A stretch of 64,000 nucleotides of DNA from Pyropia yezoensis (GCA_009829735.1 CM020618.1:41097030-41161029); one strand, 5' to 3'. Positions 1-10,437 are shown, numbered from the stretch's first letter. Notes: generated from the sequence alone by a model not told the origin. A program made the numbers and translations.

Positions 1-312
1 CCGCACAGTCATCACTTCGACGTGTGGATGGAGAAGGACTACCGACGAGGTCCCTACTTGGTGACCTCGTCTCAACTCGAGTTTCCGCAGCAGTCGCCTG
101 CTAGCAAAGAGCAATACTACCCCAAGAAGCCCGAGTGGTGGCCTCAAGTCGGGGTCCCCTATGGGCTCCCGGCGCTGCTACCACGGTTGATGGACCACTT
201 CGGCTCCGTCATGTTGACGGCTAGCCCGGACCACATGGTGTTCGCCATGTTGGCAACCCAGTGGCTCCTTGAGGACATGTCGACCTGGGTGGCCTGTGTG
301 TGGCAGTATTGA
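1..312 (+). CDS. 3' part of an unrecognised ORF, cut by the window edge
   Basis: An open frame enters from the left edge and ends at a stop at 310-312, giving about 103 residues. It is rich in Trp, Pro, His and Tyr (for example WMEKDYRRGPYL and PKKPEWWPQVGVPYGLP), which looks more like real protein than the Ala/Gly/Pro shadows common in this DNA. I do not recognise a family. Everything up to about 5.6 kb is repeat-rich, so a remnant of a mobile element is possible, but nothing in the visible part proves it. No upstream sequence is available to judge the start. Confidence 0.3.
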   Translation, partial: PHSHHFDVWMEKDYRRGPYLVTSSQLEFPQQSPASKEQYYPKKPEWWPQVGVPYGLPALLPRLMDHFGSVMLTASPDHMVFAMLATQWLLEDMSTWVACVWQY

Positions 313-1158
313 CCCCCAGGTAGGGGGCAACACGTGCCATGCAAGGGGCGGCAGGCCACTAGCCTGACCCGTTCCTCCCCCTGCATTTGGGTCCATATTC
401 CCTAAGTTTGGGATAGTTAGCTTAGTAGTAAATCCAACTTGGATTTGAGGGTTTTCTGCATTTATCGTCTTGAATTTTCGTGTGGCCCGGTGGGCAGGTG
501 CTGGGGTGGGAGATTCTGAGTGGCGAGATTCTGAGGGGACCCTGGGGGGATAAGGGGAGGGGCAGCGGGGCTTGGCCTTGCTTCCCCGTCCCGACCAAGA
601 AACTGCTGGCCCACTCACCATCTTCTTGTTTTGTCGCGGGGGGTTTGGCCCACAACAGGGATAGAGTGTGTGCAACTTGCACTTCTTCCGGTTCCCCCGA
701 CACGGGGGGCAGCCCTTGTACACCGCCCCAACTTGGGTGCCGTGTGTGCGAGTGGTTTTTGCCACACCGTGGAAACAGACGGAAGGAGCGGGGGACCGCC
801 GTGGAATCGCGCCACGCACCCCCACGCGGCTCGAAACGTACCTTTCCTCGCTCGGCCACCTCTCAATGTTGGTCAGGTTTTGGATGTTCGCAAGGGAAGC
901 GTTCTTCTGACCCAGACGGTTCTCGCGCGAGTAGCCGGCACACATCAAAACCTTTCTGCCCGACGATCGGATCGTGACGACCATGCCATTTGGCGGATTT
1001 TCTAGGCACGAACATAGGAGGTTTGGGCAGGTCTTGTGCTGGAACGGCGCCAGAACAGAAGTGTACCGGTCCCACTCCCGTCCCAGCGCTTGCTGCTCCG
1101 TATTCGCGGATGCCGTCTCGGAGCTGGCCCCGGCAAGTAGTTCTTCGTAGACGCCGTA
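313..1158. other. no supported gene
   Basis: Both strands hold only short GC-driven open frames that overlap one another. I see no family motif, RNA gene or clear repeat here. Confidence 0.5.
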
Positions 1159-1995
1159 CTAGTCCGCGATGCCTGCCTCAAGAGCTGTGTGGGGAGCTTC
1201 CAAGACAGTGCGGGGAGCGTTCGCGCCAGCGTCGACGCCAGAGCACGGGTACTCGGTCCACTCATACGCACAAAAGCCAAAGCTAAGAGACAGCTGATTT
1301 CTCAGCCTGCGGCTCTTTCCCCCAGGAGACTTGTACGCCACAAACATCTTCGGGTTGAGGTCCTTCTCGACCGACGCGACAGGCACAATCGTCAGGACCC
1401 CGCTCGGTGACGAGTTTGACGTTTGGGGGTAGGATGAAACGACGAGGCACTCAACCACCTTCTCCGCCGTCAGGGTCCGTTTAGCCCGCCTAGTGCCAAC
1501 TTCGAGCACAGGGAGGTGCACAGGAGAGACTCCAACGACAGCGGAATCCAGCCCATCCGCGCTGGTGTCTCCAGGCGCGGACGCCGGACGCCCCGTTGCA
1601 CCGCCCCGACCGCTCGCCGTCCCGGACGCCATCGTGACGACAGCAGGGGGCGCCGTGGCAGCGACAGGGGGCGGCATGGCGACGGCGCGGGGGTGGGTGT
1701 CGACGACGGGGGCCGGCGTGGCGGCGGCGGGGGGCACCGTTGCAACGACGGGGGGCGGCGCGGCGACGGCGGGGGGGGGGGTGGCGACGACGGGGGGGGA
1801 TGGCGACGACAGGGGGGGGGTGGCGACGACGACGGTGAGGTACCCCCCCCCCGCATGATGGCCCAGATGCGCGCCTGATTTTTGACGCCCATGGAGGGCG
1901 CGCGCTTTTTGTTGGCGCGCGCTTTTTTTGGGCGCGCGCTTTTTTTTGGGCGCGCGCTCTGTTTGACCGCGCGTATTTTTTTTTTGGGCGAGCAC
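1159..1995 (-). CDS. doubtful low-complexity ORF
   Basis: A 278-codon open frame on the minus strand. The N-terminal third is Lys/Arg/Ala-rich and comes from the GC-T tandem array below. The middle is a run of VVATPPP-like units made by a G-rich minisatellite at about 1640-1850. The C-terminal third (1160-1500) is more varied, for example LNPKMFVAYKSPGGKSRR and FGFCAYEWTEYPCSG, and could be a real peptide fragment. The first codon of the frame is not clearly an ATG start. I recognise no family. It may be a decayed transposon or host fragment extended by repeats; confidence that it is a gene is low. Confidence 0.2.
   Translation of the reverse strand: MLAQKKNTRGQTERAPKKKRAPKKSARQQKARALHGRQKSGAHLGHHAGGGYLTVVVATPPLSSPSPPVVATPPPAVAAPPPVVATVPPAAATPAPVVDTHPRAVAMPPPVAATAPPAVVTMASGTASGRGGATGRPASAPGDTSADGLDSAVVGVSPVHLPVLEVGTRRAKRTLTAEKVVECLVVSSYPQTSNSSPSGVLTIVPVASVEKDLNPKMFVAYKSPGGKSRRLRNQLSLSFGFCAYEWTEYPCSGVDAGANAPRTVLEAPHTALEAGIAD
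1640..1850. repeat. G-rich minisatellite (GGCGACGACGGGGGG-like units)
   Basis: Units of roughly 24-27 bases, such as GGCGACGACGGGGGG and GGCGGCGGGGGGCACCG, recur with variation. On the minus strand they read as VVATPPP-type peptide repeats. G-runs of up to 10 could form G-quadruplexes. Confidence 0.6.
1894..1990. repeat. tandem array of GGCGCGCGCTTTTTTT units
   Basis: Four to five successive copies of an alternating (GC)4 block followed by a T-run, 17-22 bp per unit, with the last copies diverged (CGCGCGTATTTTTTTTTT). Left and right flanks are unrelated. Confidence 0.7.
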
Positions 1996-2189
1996 GGGGG
2001 GGGGGGCGGGGGAAGAGGTTCAGGTAAGGCTGGAAGGATCAGGTAACGCTGCCTTGTTCGTCACAACGTTCCAACTTTACTACCATCATCAGTTACTTAC
2101 TTCCTTCAAGCCACATACACTCGGATACCACTGGCCAGCCTCGCCGTCGACACCGGCAGTACCCCTGCCCTGCACCACGTCCGCCTGTG

Positions 2190-2720
2190 TGCCCTCGCCC
2201 ACCCTCCAATCAACCCCCATGCCGCCGCCCACCCTGCGTGCTCCCACCACGAAGTCCCCTCGTGTGTCCCCCCCCGCTCGCCATCGTCCACCATGCCGTA
2301 GCCCACTATGCGGATGCCCACCACGCCGTCTTCCTTTGCGCGGTTGAATACCCTGCCGTCGTCGACGGTGCCACCCCCCGTGCTGCGGCCGCCCACCGCA
2401 CGGTCCCTTGCTGCGCCACCGACGACGACGTCATCCTCCTGTGGGCCGTCACCCACCCTGCCGTCGTCGACCGTGCTGCCTCTCGTGCTGCCGCCGCCTA
2501 CCGCGCGGTCTCTCGTTGCACCACCGACGATGGCGTCATCTGTCTGTGCGCCATCACCCACTCTACCGCTGTCGACTGTGCCGCCGCCCCTTGTGCGGGC
2601 GCCCACCACGCCTTCCCCCTGTGCGCCGTCGCCCACCCTGCCGTCGTCGACCGTTCCGCCCCCCTTGCTTCCGCCGCCAACCGCGCCGTCCCCCATTATA
2701 CCACCGATCACCGCGTCATC
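2190..2720. repeat. degenerate 105-bp tandem repeat
   Basis: Read on the plus strand, PSSTVPPPVLRPPTARS-type units return every 35 codons: two full units of 105 bp start near 2353 and 2458, followed by a shorter 75-bp unit and a further diverged unit. A related unit in another frame lies at about 2190-2270. GTCGTCGAC marks the unit start. The frame is not constant along the array, so it is treated as a minisatellite, not a gene. Confidence 0.6.
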
Positions 2721-2745
2721 CACCTCTGCGCTCGGCGGCAGCTAG

Positions 2746-3228
2746 GTTGCCGTGCAGACGCTTGTCCTTGTCCTGCTGCTGCGGGCAATTACGAGACCAG
2801 CGTCCGCGCCATACGACCTCCCGGCTGACGCGCACGGACAGCGCAGGGGGGGGGCATCCAGTGCGTCATTGCTGGTCGCCGGCTTGGGTGGATCCGGGCG
2901 ACTTTAGAACGCACATTCTTTGAGGCTGGCTATCTTCGCTCGACTGATCTCAAAAGTATTGAGGATTCTAAAGTAAACCGCCACATGTCTCTGCGCAAAG
3001 GAAAAGGATCGGTATCTAGAGATGACGCACCGAAAGATGTGCTCTAGACATCTCCACCACCAGCCATATTTCGACAGTTTTGGTGTTCAGTCTTAAGGCT
3101 GGGTAACTCCAAGTAGTAGAGAGTTTTTGTTGGTGGGTACTTCGCGGGGCGCAACCAGCTGGTGTAAAGACGGGGAGCAGGAAGAGGCCGACGACGCAGA
3201 CGGCCTCCACGCGGCCACCACAACTATT
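2746..3228. other. no supported gene
   Basis: Moderately AT-richer sequence between the minisatellite and the transposon cluster. No convincing coding frame and no structured repeat were seen. Confidence 0.5.
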
Positions 3229-3343
3229 GTGCGTCCCGTAAAAAGTGGACGTGCACAGGTCCTACAGTGTGGGTTTGATTGGTCCAGTGGCCGATATTTG
3301 ACATTATCACGACACGAGCACGTCCACTTTGTACGGGACGCAC
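3229..3343. mobile_element. 115-bp MITE-like element, copy A
   Basis: The ends are inverted repeats: the left end starts GTGCGTCCCGTAAAAAGTGG and the right end reads CACTTTGTACGGGACGCAC. The interior matches copy B at 4286-4399 nearly base for base. Flanks are TATT on the left and TATA on the right, so a short TA/TAT target duplication is possible. There is no coding capacity. The size, terminal repeats and copy number fit a non-autonomous DNA transposon; the superfamily cannot be told from this alone. Confidence 0.75.
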
Positions 3344-3420
3344 TATATGGGGAGGAACTGGAGGAGGAGAGTGGCGGGGGCGGCTCTCTTGGCCTCCAGG
3401 CGATGGTGAAAAAAGAACCA

Positions 3421-3520
3421 CCTCCCAGGAGCCCCGCCATTGGCTGGCCCCGGCACCCTCCCCCTCCCCACCTCCCAGGAGCCCCGCCATTGGCTGGCCC
3501 CGGCACCCTCCTCCTCCTCC
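3421..3520. repeat. 50-bp tandem duplication
   Basis: Two head-to-tail copies start at 3421 and 3471, each beginning CCTCCCAGGAGCCCCGCCAT and containing an ATTGG (inverse CCAAT) box. They differ only near the end of the unit. Confidence 0.8.
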
Positions 3521-3539
3521 CCTCCCACGCCTAGTTATA

Positions 3540-3654
3540 GTGCTTCCTGTAAAACATGGATGTTGACGGTACGTGAAGGTGATGAAAATCGCTGTCTGGA
3601 CCAATGGATCCCACCTGTCACGTCCCTTCAACATCCACGTTTTACAGGAAGCAC
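3540..3654. mobile_element. 115-bp MITE-like element, diverged family member
   Basis: Same length and layout as copies A and B but a different sequence. The left end is GTGCTTCCTGTAAAACATGG and the right end is the inverse, finishing GTTTTACAGGAAGCAC. Shared positions with copies A and B give a family end of GTGCNTCCYGTAAAA. The interior keeps a TGGTCC / GGACCA element. No clear target duplication. Confidence 0.7.
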
Positions 3655-3673
3655 CGTAAGAGTGCGTTTCTTG

Positions 3674-4277
3674 TGCAGCCTGGGTTTCACGGGCTCCCTC
3701 GTCTCCTCATGGCCGACTAAGACCAATTCGATCGCTCTGAGAGGCACTTCTGTCACCTCATTGGCTCAAGAGCGAGGTGTCAGGTCTTTTTGTTCCTTTG
3801 GGCCACAGAAAGTTGAAGAATGTACACGTGTTCACCTGCACCCGTTGTCGCGGCCGTGTGGGGCAGGTGAAAATAGAAAAGATTGGAAAAGAATGCATAG
3901 TGGAGAGTCAACCGTTCCCCAGAGATGTCCGAAAGTGCCCGGGGTAACAGCGACAGGAATGGAGATATTGATGGGGGAAGGGCTGTCACCTTCAGACCCC
4001 GGCGGGGGGAGTGTTAAAGGGGGAGGCGTCCAGGCGATGGGAGGGGGGGTAGGGGTGGAAATGTCGCGCAAGGGGTTGGGTAGATTCAATCGCGGGGACA
4101 CACTCTTGCGCAAGATCCGGGTGGCCGCGTCACCGGGGCTGCGCACGACCGTCCCTCACGGCCTCTGTGGCGTGGGGTGAAAATTGGGGTCATGAAAAAA
4201 CCCCAATTTTCTTCTCAGCCACTCACAGGGTTGCACGTTTCTTTGAAAAGGCTAGTGTAAAGAAACCCAGGCTGCAC
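3674..4277. mobile_element. 604-bp element bounded by 16-bp inverted repeats
   Basis: GTGCAGCCTGGGTTTC at 3674-3689 is repeated exactly, inverted, at 4262-4277. The interior has no transposase and contains a perfect 11-bp stem-loop (4179-4189 with 4201-4211). It sits directly between two of the 115-bp elements. A non-autonomous DNA transposon is the simplest reading; no target duplication was found, so it could also be a chance boundary within an older composite. Confidence 0.5.
4179..4211. repeat. perfect 11-bp stem-loop
   Basis: GAAAATTGGGG at 4179-4189 pairs with CCCCAATTTTC at 4201-4211 across an 11-base loop that ends in an A-run. It lies inside the 604-bp element and may be part of its structure or a terminator-like hairpin. 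Confidence 0.6.
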
Positions 4278-4285
4278 ACCTTATT

Positions 4286-4399
4286 GTGCGTCCCGTAAAA
4301 AGTGGACGTGCACAGGTCGTGCAGTGTGGGTTTGATTGGTCCAGTGGCCGATATTTGACATGATCACGACACGTGCACGTCTACTTGTACGGGACGCAC
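4286..4399. mobile_element. 114-bp MITE-like element, copy B
   Basis: Near-identical to copy A (3229-3343), with the same terminal inverted repeats and the same TATT / TATA flanks. The high similarity to copy A suggests fairly recent spread, or duplication of the segment that carries it. Confidence 0.75.
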
Positions 4400-4802
4400 T
4401 ATAACTAAATAGGGGTGCTCCCCCCCCGCGCCCGAAAGAACCCACTCCACAACAGAGAAGAAAAATGAGCCGCAAAGACAGAACACAGAAGCAAGTAGAC
4501 GAACTTGCAAGACCAGCTATGCCCGCCAGCCTCCCTTGCAAAGAACCCAGAACCCGACCCGAGGCTATTGGCCCCTGCACGCCCTCCCGCGGTGCGGCGG
4601 CGAGCCCATACCGACTTCTCTGAGCGCCTGACAATCACACCCCCTTCGTCCGACGACTCATGCGCAGAAAATGGGAAGAGGGGGGGCGGAGCTAGCATGG
4701 TGCGGCAAAAGGAGAGACACGCCCTGTTCCTGACCCGACCCGCCGCGCTAGCTACACCACCGCCACCGCTGTCAGCGGCACCCCCAGTACTGCCACCGTC
4801 CA

Positions 4803-5644
4803 GGGGCGCGCCTGGATATTGGCAGCGACACGGTGGGGGTCTTCCACGGGCTGCCGGCGCAGCCCAACCAGCGGTCCGACGGCGTGACACGCCTGTCGTT
4901 TATGCTGCTGCGGGTCATCCAAAAGTACCACATCGAGTCCATGGTGGACGCCCCCTTTCTCCGGACACCCAGTCCGGCACGTTGTGTATCCGCTCGAGGG
5001 TGCCGCGCTGCACGGCTCGTGGATGCCCCCGCTGCTGGCGCGATTTGACTTTGACCTCCCCGAGTTCCGCTGTCACTGCGTCGCATCCCCCCGGGTGATC
5101 ACGGATGCCATGGCGATGGTTGGGGACCTGGTGGACAGTCTCTTTGTGGAGCATTCCTGGTTGGCACGCCAGCTGCCCTGCGCGGACATCGACTGTTTAT
5201 GGCGGGCAGGACCAGCTGACATGTATTTGGCGCTGACTCTATGCCTCGCGTCGTTGGATTGAAGTGCGTTCCTGTTGTTGCTGCGTCCTTGTTTTCTTCT
5301 TTGCCCCTGCGCTGTGCAGGCAGTTTGCCAGCATTGAGGAAGGACGAACAGAGGTGGACATCCCCCTCGAGTCGCGGCGTGTCTGCAATGCGGTGGCCTA
5401 CCCCTTGCACCGACCTGAGGACACCCATCCCCTCGGCACGTGGCGGGAGTTGCATTGCCTGACCCACCCAGACACAAAAAAAAGAAAAAAAAAGTCCACT
5501 GGACAGAGGTCACGGTCCACCACCAACGCCAATCTTTACTCAGGGAACCGGTGGCGGGGTGGGAGGGGGGAGAGCGGCTCGGCAGAGGTGTCCCCGCCAG
5601 CCCCCCCCGCACCCGTTCCGGCCATAGTACCTGGTCCCCGCTAG
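4803..5644 (+). pseudogene. discontinuous unrecognised coding region
   Basis: Three stretches read like one protein of normal composition: 4803-4980 (for example LDIGSDTVGVFHGLPAQPNQ and LSFMLLRVIQKYHIESMVDA), 4980-5262 (SWMPPLLARFDFDLPEF, VGDLVDSLFVEHSWLARQLP) and 5319-5644 (QFASIEEGRTEVDIPLESRR). The last follows a good pyrimidine tract and CAG acceptor, so an intron of about 100 bp starting near GTATTT at 5222 is plausible. The first two stretches are in different frames. I do not recognise the family. It is either a broken gene, a gene with an unseen intron, or a transposon remnant next to the repeat cluster. Confidence 0.35.
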
Positions 5645-5719
5645 GCAGTTACTCATGTGCGGGCACCCGGGGGAACCTGGTGGATGTCGTACCCCGGCCA
5701 CCATTGGCCCCCGTCTTAC

Positions 5720-6736
5720 CTACACAGACCCCGCTGGGGTGCCACTCGCGTGTGCCTGTGCCTGGCTCTGCTCCAATTCCAGGCGCATTTGCGCTATCAT
5801 CTCGCCAGCGTAATCGTAGTTCCAAAAGCCGAACCGGTCGTCCTGCTTTTCGAACGAGGAGCCGCCAGTCCACAGCGTTGCCCGGCGGTGCAGCGCAGGC
5901 CCCCCTGCCGCCGCCGCCTCGGCCACCCCCGGCGCCTGGAAGCCCCAAGAGTGGTCATAGTATACGTTCACGGGGATGCCCAGGTGCTGCGACACGGCCA
6001 GCCGCAGGGGCGCCTCCTCGTCGGTGGCCCCCGACTGCGTGGCGCTCCCCGGCGGCCGGCGCACTGGCGGCGGCGGCGGTGCGGCCGCCGACGCGCCGCG
6101 CCGCGGGTCGCGCGGCTCGGCAGCCGCGGAGCGGAGGATAAACATGGACTGCATGCCAGGGGAGCGGTAGCAGTCCCACACCTCCACCGCCCGCAGGCGC
6201 GGGCAGGAGCGCACAAACGCCGCAAGCGACGCCGTCTGGTCTGCCGAGCCGCCGCCGCCGCCGCCAACGGCGGCGGGGAAAAAGTAGAGCCACCGCCCCA
6301 GGCCGCCGCCGCAAGTGCCCAAGATCCTGAGCGTCCCCATCCTCCACGCGGTCGTGTACCGGTCGGCGGCGCTGCCCCCCCGCAGCTTCCACGGAGGTGG
6401 TAGGGCGTCCTCCATGCCCACGTGATCCTCGTCGGTCTCCAACGACGGCACCCGCAGGGCCAGCCCGCCCACGGCCGCCAGCAGGGCGCGCCGCAGCTGC
6501 CGGCACGCGGCCGCCGCGGGGGCGGCCGCCGCCCAGGTGGGGGCGTCCACCAGCCCCGCGTCCAGGACGCCCACGCTGCTCGCGGGGACGCTCTTGCGCT
6601 TCCACGCGCCGTGCCCCTCCAGTTCCCCGCGGGGGGTGGTGCGCGACCGGTGGACGTCGGTGTAGCAGAGGCGGAGGAGGGCGCGGGCGACCAGGTCCAC
6701 CAGCTCGGGGGGCAGGTCAGACCAGGTGGCGGCCAT
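5720..6736 (-). CDS. F-box-like protein
   Basis: 338 codons from the ATG at 6736; an upstream open stretch has no better ATG. Residues 4-21 read TWSDLPPELVDLVARALL, the start of an F-box (the Skp1-binding motif of SCF ubiquitin ligases), followed by DVHRSR and, after an insert, ACRQLRRAL, as in the end of an F-box helix bundle. Further on, FVRSCPRLRAVEVWDCY resembles one leucine-rich repeat. The C-terminal third (YYDHSWGF through FGFWNYDYAGEMIAQMRLEL) is unusual and aromatic-rich, without a family I know. The middle carries an Ala/Pro insert typical of this genome. It is probably a substrate adaptor; the substrate is unknown. The F-box match is moderate, so the name is tentative. Confidence 0.5.
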   Translation of the reverse strand: MAATWSDLPPELVDLVARALLRLCYTDVHRSRTTPRGELEGHGAWKRKSVPASSVGVLDAGLVDAPTWAAAAPAAAACRQLRRALLAAVGGLALRVPSLETDEDHVGMEDALPPPWKLRGGSAADRYTTAWRMGTLRILGTCGGGLGRWLYFFPAAVGGGGGGSADQTASLAAFVRSCPRLRAVEVWDCYRSPGMQSMFILRSAAAEPRDPRRGASAAAPPPPPVRRPPGSATQSGATDEEAPLRLAVSQHLGIPVNVYYDHSWGFQAPGVAEAAAAGGPALHRRATLWTGGSSFEKQDDRFGFWNYDYAGEMIAQMRLELEQSQAQAHASGTPAGSV

Positions 6737-8320
6737 CTTCGCACCGGCACCCCCGTGGCGTCGGGGAAGGAAGAGGGGGCTCTTTGGTCCAAAGGAAGGG
6801 GGAGAGGGTTGAGAGGGGTCCGCCTGTCCGTGTGCGTGCCAAGCGGGGTACCTTTGGCACCTGGAGCCACCGGTTGGGGCGCCCTGCACGCGTGGCGCAC
6901 GTCAGATAAGGGTCGAGCCGCCCCGCGCGCACGTCGCCGCCGCGATGGCGCTGCGCGCACGTCGCCGCGGTCTCCCCAGCGCCCCGCAGGCCGTCGGCGG
7001 CCAATGCCGGCATGCCCCCCCCACTGTCGCCACTCCCCCCCTCTCCCCCTTGCGTGCGCAGCAGCACAGCACGCAGCCAAGGTGCGGGGGGGGGACCTGC
7101 GCGAGGGCAGACCCCGCTCCTAACCGCGGTGCCTCCGGCGGGAGGGCCCCTGTGTGACGACTTTCTGTGTCTGTTGACGATTTTCCGCCGCGCCGCCACC
7201 CGTCCTGATCGGGGTGCGGGCATTGACATTGACATTGTTGTCATCGAATTGGGTTTCACCTCGTGGACCAGCCTCTGCGGTTCTTTTTCCGCCCCCCGCC
7301 CCTTTCCCCCATCCAGCCACCACTCCCCGCCGCCTCCTCACCACCGAGGGACTTGTAGGGGGAGTAGAGGGGAGGCCGGTCTGGGCAGGTTGGCTCCCGC
7401 TACGGGAGCGACCGCCGCTGTTGTGCTTGCCCCCCCCCTTTGCCAGACCGGCGGGCGGGGGGGACCGGCAGGGAGGTGGGCATCGGTTGACCGGCCGAGT
7501 CCGCGTCCGCGAGCGTGGCAGCGCCATGGGTGTTGGCAAGGCCGCCGTGGACGTGGCCCCTCCGAGAAAGAATATGGAGAAAAGAAACCGCGGCGGCAGT
7601 CCCGCGCCACTACCCGCACTGACGCACCGCCCGCTTCGCGCCACGCCGCGTGATACGTCTTGGCCAATGCCACTGGGCGGTCATGGCAGGGTGGCGATGG
7701 GGTCCTTGGCAGGGTCGAGCGGCCCCGCCGCGGTGGGTGACACCACCTAAGCTGCCCACCGGGCCACAGGGGAAGAGGGGGGGGGGGGGTTGGATGGCCG
7801 GTTGCCATCACTGGGCCACCACGCACAGACTGTGCACAATTTTCTCCTCTTCATCGTCCTGTGTGCCGCCTACTGTTGCGCTTGTCCCTGGGGACGGCTG
7901 GCCGTCCCGACAGCCAGCCGTCCTTTGCTAATATCGCAGCACCTTTCGCAGAATCGCTGGCGCATGCACTGTGCTGCGAAAGGCTCATCTAGATATATGT
8001 ACGTGGCCCATACGCGGCCGCGTATGGATATCGTCTATGCTGGCAGCCCGTGCACGGTGCACGCACGGATCCGACCCAACCACCCCATGGTCCAGCCACG
8101 TCCATGCACGCAGGGCAAGGAAAAGCGGTCTGCGAACGGGCCTGAGGGGGGCTCCTGCCCCCGAGGGCCACTGCGGCGGTACCAGAGGGGAGGGGTGGAC
8201 AAGCGCAGAGGCGGTCGTGCCACCGTGCCCGTCGCCATGCTTGCAAGCGGGGAGAGATGTCCACGCAGCGCCCACGGCAGCCACGTTTACTAGGAGGCCG
8301 ATGACCCCCTCACAGGTCCG
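6737..8320. other. no supported gene; one dispersed-repeat copy
   Basis: Many overlapping GC-rich open frames but no protein motif. The only structured parts are an inverted repeat (7942-7951 with 7974-7983, CCTTTCGCAG) and the dispersed repeat copy at 8008-8146. It includes the presumed upstream region of the F-box gene. Confidence 0.5.
8008..8146. repeat. dispersed structured repeat, copy A
   Basis: It starts with a perfect 20-bp palindrome, CCATACGCGGCCGCGTATGG, and ends with a 25-base block (8122-8146) found exactly again at 50101-50125. Between them GTGCAC and CATGCACG motifs also recur in copy B (49993-50137). It may be a small mobile or structured RNA-like element; no coding role is supported. 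Confidence 0.6.
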
Positions 8321-10437
8321 CTATCTTGGCGAGGGTGACGTCGGTAGGTCCCCGTGTGGCCCGCTGCCGGCATCGGCTGTAGAGCCGCGCCGCTCCCTCG
8401 CGTCGACTGCGGCGGCCGCGTGCGCCAGCGCCGCCGGAGTGGGCGAACGGAAGGACGCGTCCGAGTCATCCCCATAGATCGAGTCGAGCTCCGTCTCAAC
8501 CGGCTGGGCGGCGCTGACCAGCCGCTCCCGCTCTTCCGGGAAAAGCCGCCGGCCGGGAGGGCCAGCCACGGTGGCGCCTCCCCCCACACCTGCGGCGGCC
8601 CCCGCCGTGACCAACGCGACCTCCGCGTCGCCCACTGTCGCCCGCGGCGCCGCGGCGCCGTCGTCGCCGCCCCTGCCGTCCTCGTCGGTGGAGGCCTTGG
8701 CGTACCCGCCGTCGGCCACATCCACGGCGGTGGTGTCGCCCCCCCCCTCGGCGGCAGCGTCCTCCCCAAAGAGGTTGTCCGTCATGCGAGCGTCGGGGAT
8801 GAGGAACCATACGAGCGGGACGGTCAGGAGGGGCAGCGCCACGTGCGTCAGGAGCAGCAGCTGGGGGAGGCGGGTAAAGTCGCACGGAACCGTTGTGCGG
8901 ATACCGAACCCCTTGATGAGCGCCACGCCGAGCGCGCGGGACACGTTTGATCCAAAGTTGCTGAAGCCGGCAAGTAGCGCGTAGACCGTCGCCTCCACGC
9001 CGGGCGGGCACACCTTGGAGGTGAGGACAACGGCAGGCATGAAATCAAGCATGCCAATGACCTGTTGAATGATCGCGTCCCCGGCGAGAAACATGACCTT
9101 GTCGCCAATGCCAATGCGCAGGTTCCACCGCTTGATAAGAACGAGGTCAAATAGGCTGGCTGCCACCTTGACCATGCACGTGGTCCAAAAGGCGGTGCGA
9201 AAATGCGCGCGCGACAGGAATGTCTGGAAGGCAGCAACGCCCAACGCGCCCGCTACAGAACCCACCAGCGCCGTCCAAGACAGGTAAAAACTCATGTCAA
9301 AGTGGGGACCCCCCGGCACGCACGCCTCGTCAGCCGTGTAGAAGAAGTCGAGGGCCCCCGGGATGGCAACGTAAAACGCGCTCGCCAGAAACATGTACAG
9401 GTTGGCCCGCGCCAGCAGAGTCGGTAACGCAACGTGAGCTGCCACGCACAGGACCGTACTGGCAGTGATGCTGTACACAGCCTGGGTGGTGGGGGTGGCA
9501 AGCAGCGATACAAAGGCCAGGCCCAGCGCGCCGACGGCCATCGCCAGGCACAGGCGAAAGAGGGCGGGGTGGGCGGCCAGCTTGTCCATCCGCACCCCAG
9601 GGGACACAGAGGGCTCGGGCAGCCAGCCGGCCGCGATCGGGATAATGATTTGGGCAGCCAGAGGAAGGCACACCCAAAAGATTACCCGCGCGTTGAAGTG
9701 GTCGGCAATGACCCCCACAACCGCCGACGCCATAAAGGAGCCCCCCATGTTGAGGCCCCATACGGCAGACACAAGGTCCGCACCCGTTTCAGGATGGAGC
9801 ACCATCATCTGCGCGCGTGCGTGGGGAGGGGGACAATCCAACAGGTCGCGTCAAGGACCATGACAAGGCAGCAAGGGGCCATGCCACACAGCAGGCGTGG
9901 GACACGGCAGCCCGGGTCAGCACCCAGCGCAACACAATCGAAAAGCACGCGCGCCCTGCACACACGCCACCCTGACCTCACCCCCACAGCCCACGCTGCC
10001 CCGTCCGCACCTACCCGCGCGTACGTGCCCTCCACCAGTAAGTCCACGGTGGCCAGCTCCAGCTGCGCACAAAACAGCAAGAATGCTGCTAGTGCCGCTC
10101 CCGAAGGCTCAATGTGCAGCGTCGCCAGAAGGACATACGCCAGCGACCCGCCCAAGGCCGCCAGCAGGATGTAGTTGCGCTTGTGGTAGCCGAACAATGG
10201 CACCGCGTCGCTGATCGTGCCAATGAGAGCCTTCATGGCCCAGGGCGTCATAGCAGCCGTCCCATACGCCTGGTACTCGGTACCAGTGATGCCCAGGTTC
10301 TTCTTAAAGTATGGAAGCTGGGCCGAGGTGGTGAGCTGCATCAGCGAGCCCTTGACGCCTAGATAGGCTGAGATGAGGAGCGCCACAAACGTCCATCCGA
10401 ACGTGTCGGACAGGCGGCCAAAAAAGGCGCGCACCAT
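8321..10437 (-). CDS. FBT: folate/biopterin transporter (BT1/FBT family), two exons
   Basis: Exon 1 is 10437-10015 and exon 2 is 9808-8321, with a 206-bp intron (GTAGGT...GCGCAG, phase 0). The product is about 636 residues of a major-facilitator membrane transporter that moves folates or pterins. Exon 1 shows the family's GYHKRNYI signature after SDAVPLF and the helix ending VDLLVEGTYAR. Exon 2 continues with MMVLHPETGADLVSAVWGLN, the usual E-G-x-Y...G-x-D-L-V-S junction, which supports the splice. About 12 hydrophobic segments are present. The last 130 residues are an Ala/Gly/Asp-rich tail, probably cytosolic. The open frame continues upstream to 10629 without an ATG, so 10437 is the first ATG. 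Membrane location (plasma, plastid or mitochondrial) cannot be told. Confidence 0.85.

Noticed and set aside
2106-2828. Gly/Asp- or Ala-rich proteins on either strand of the 105-bp repeat
   Set aside because: The frame changes between repeat units, so no single frame is maintained.
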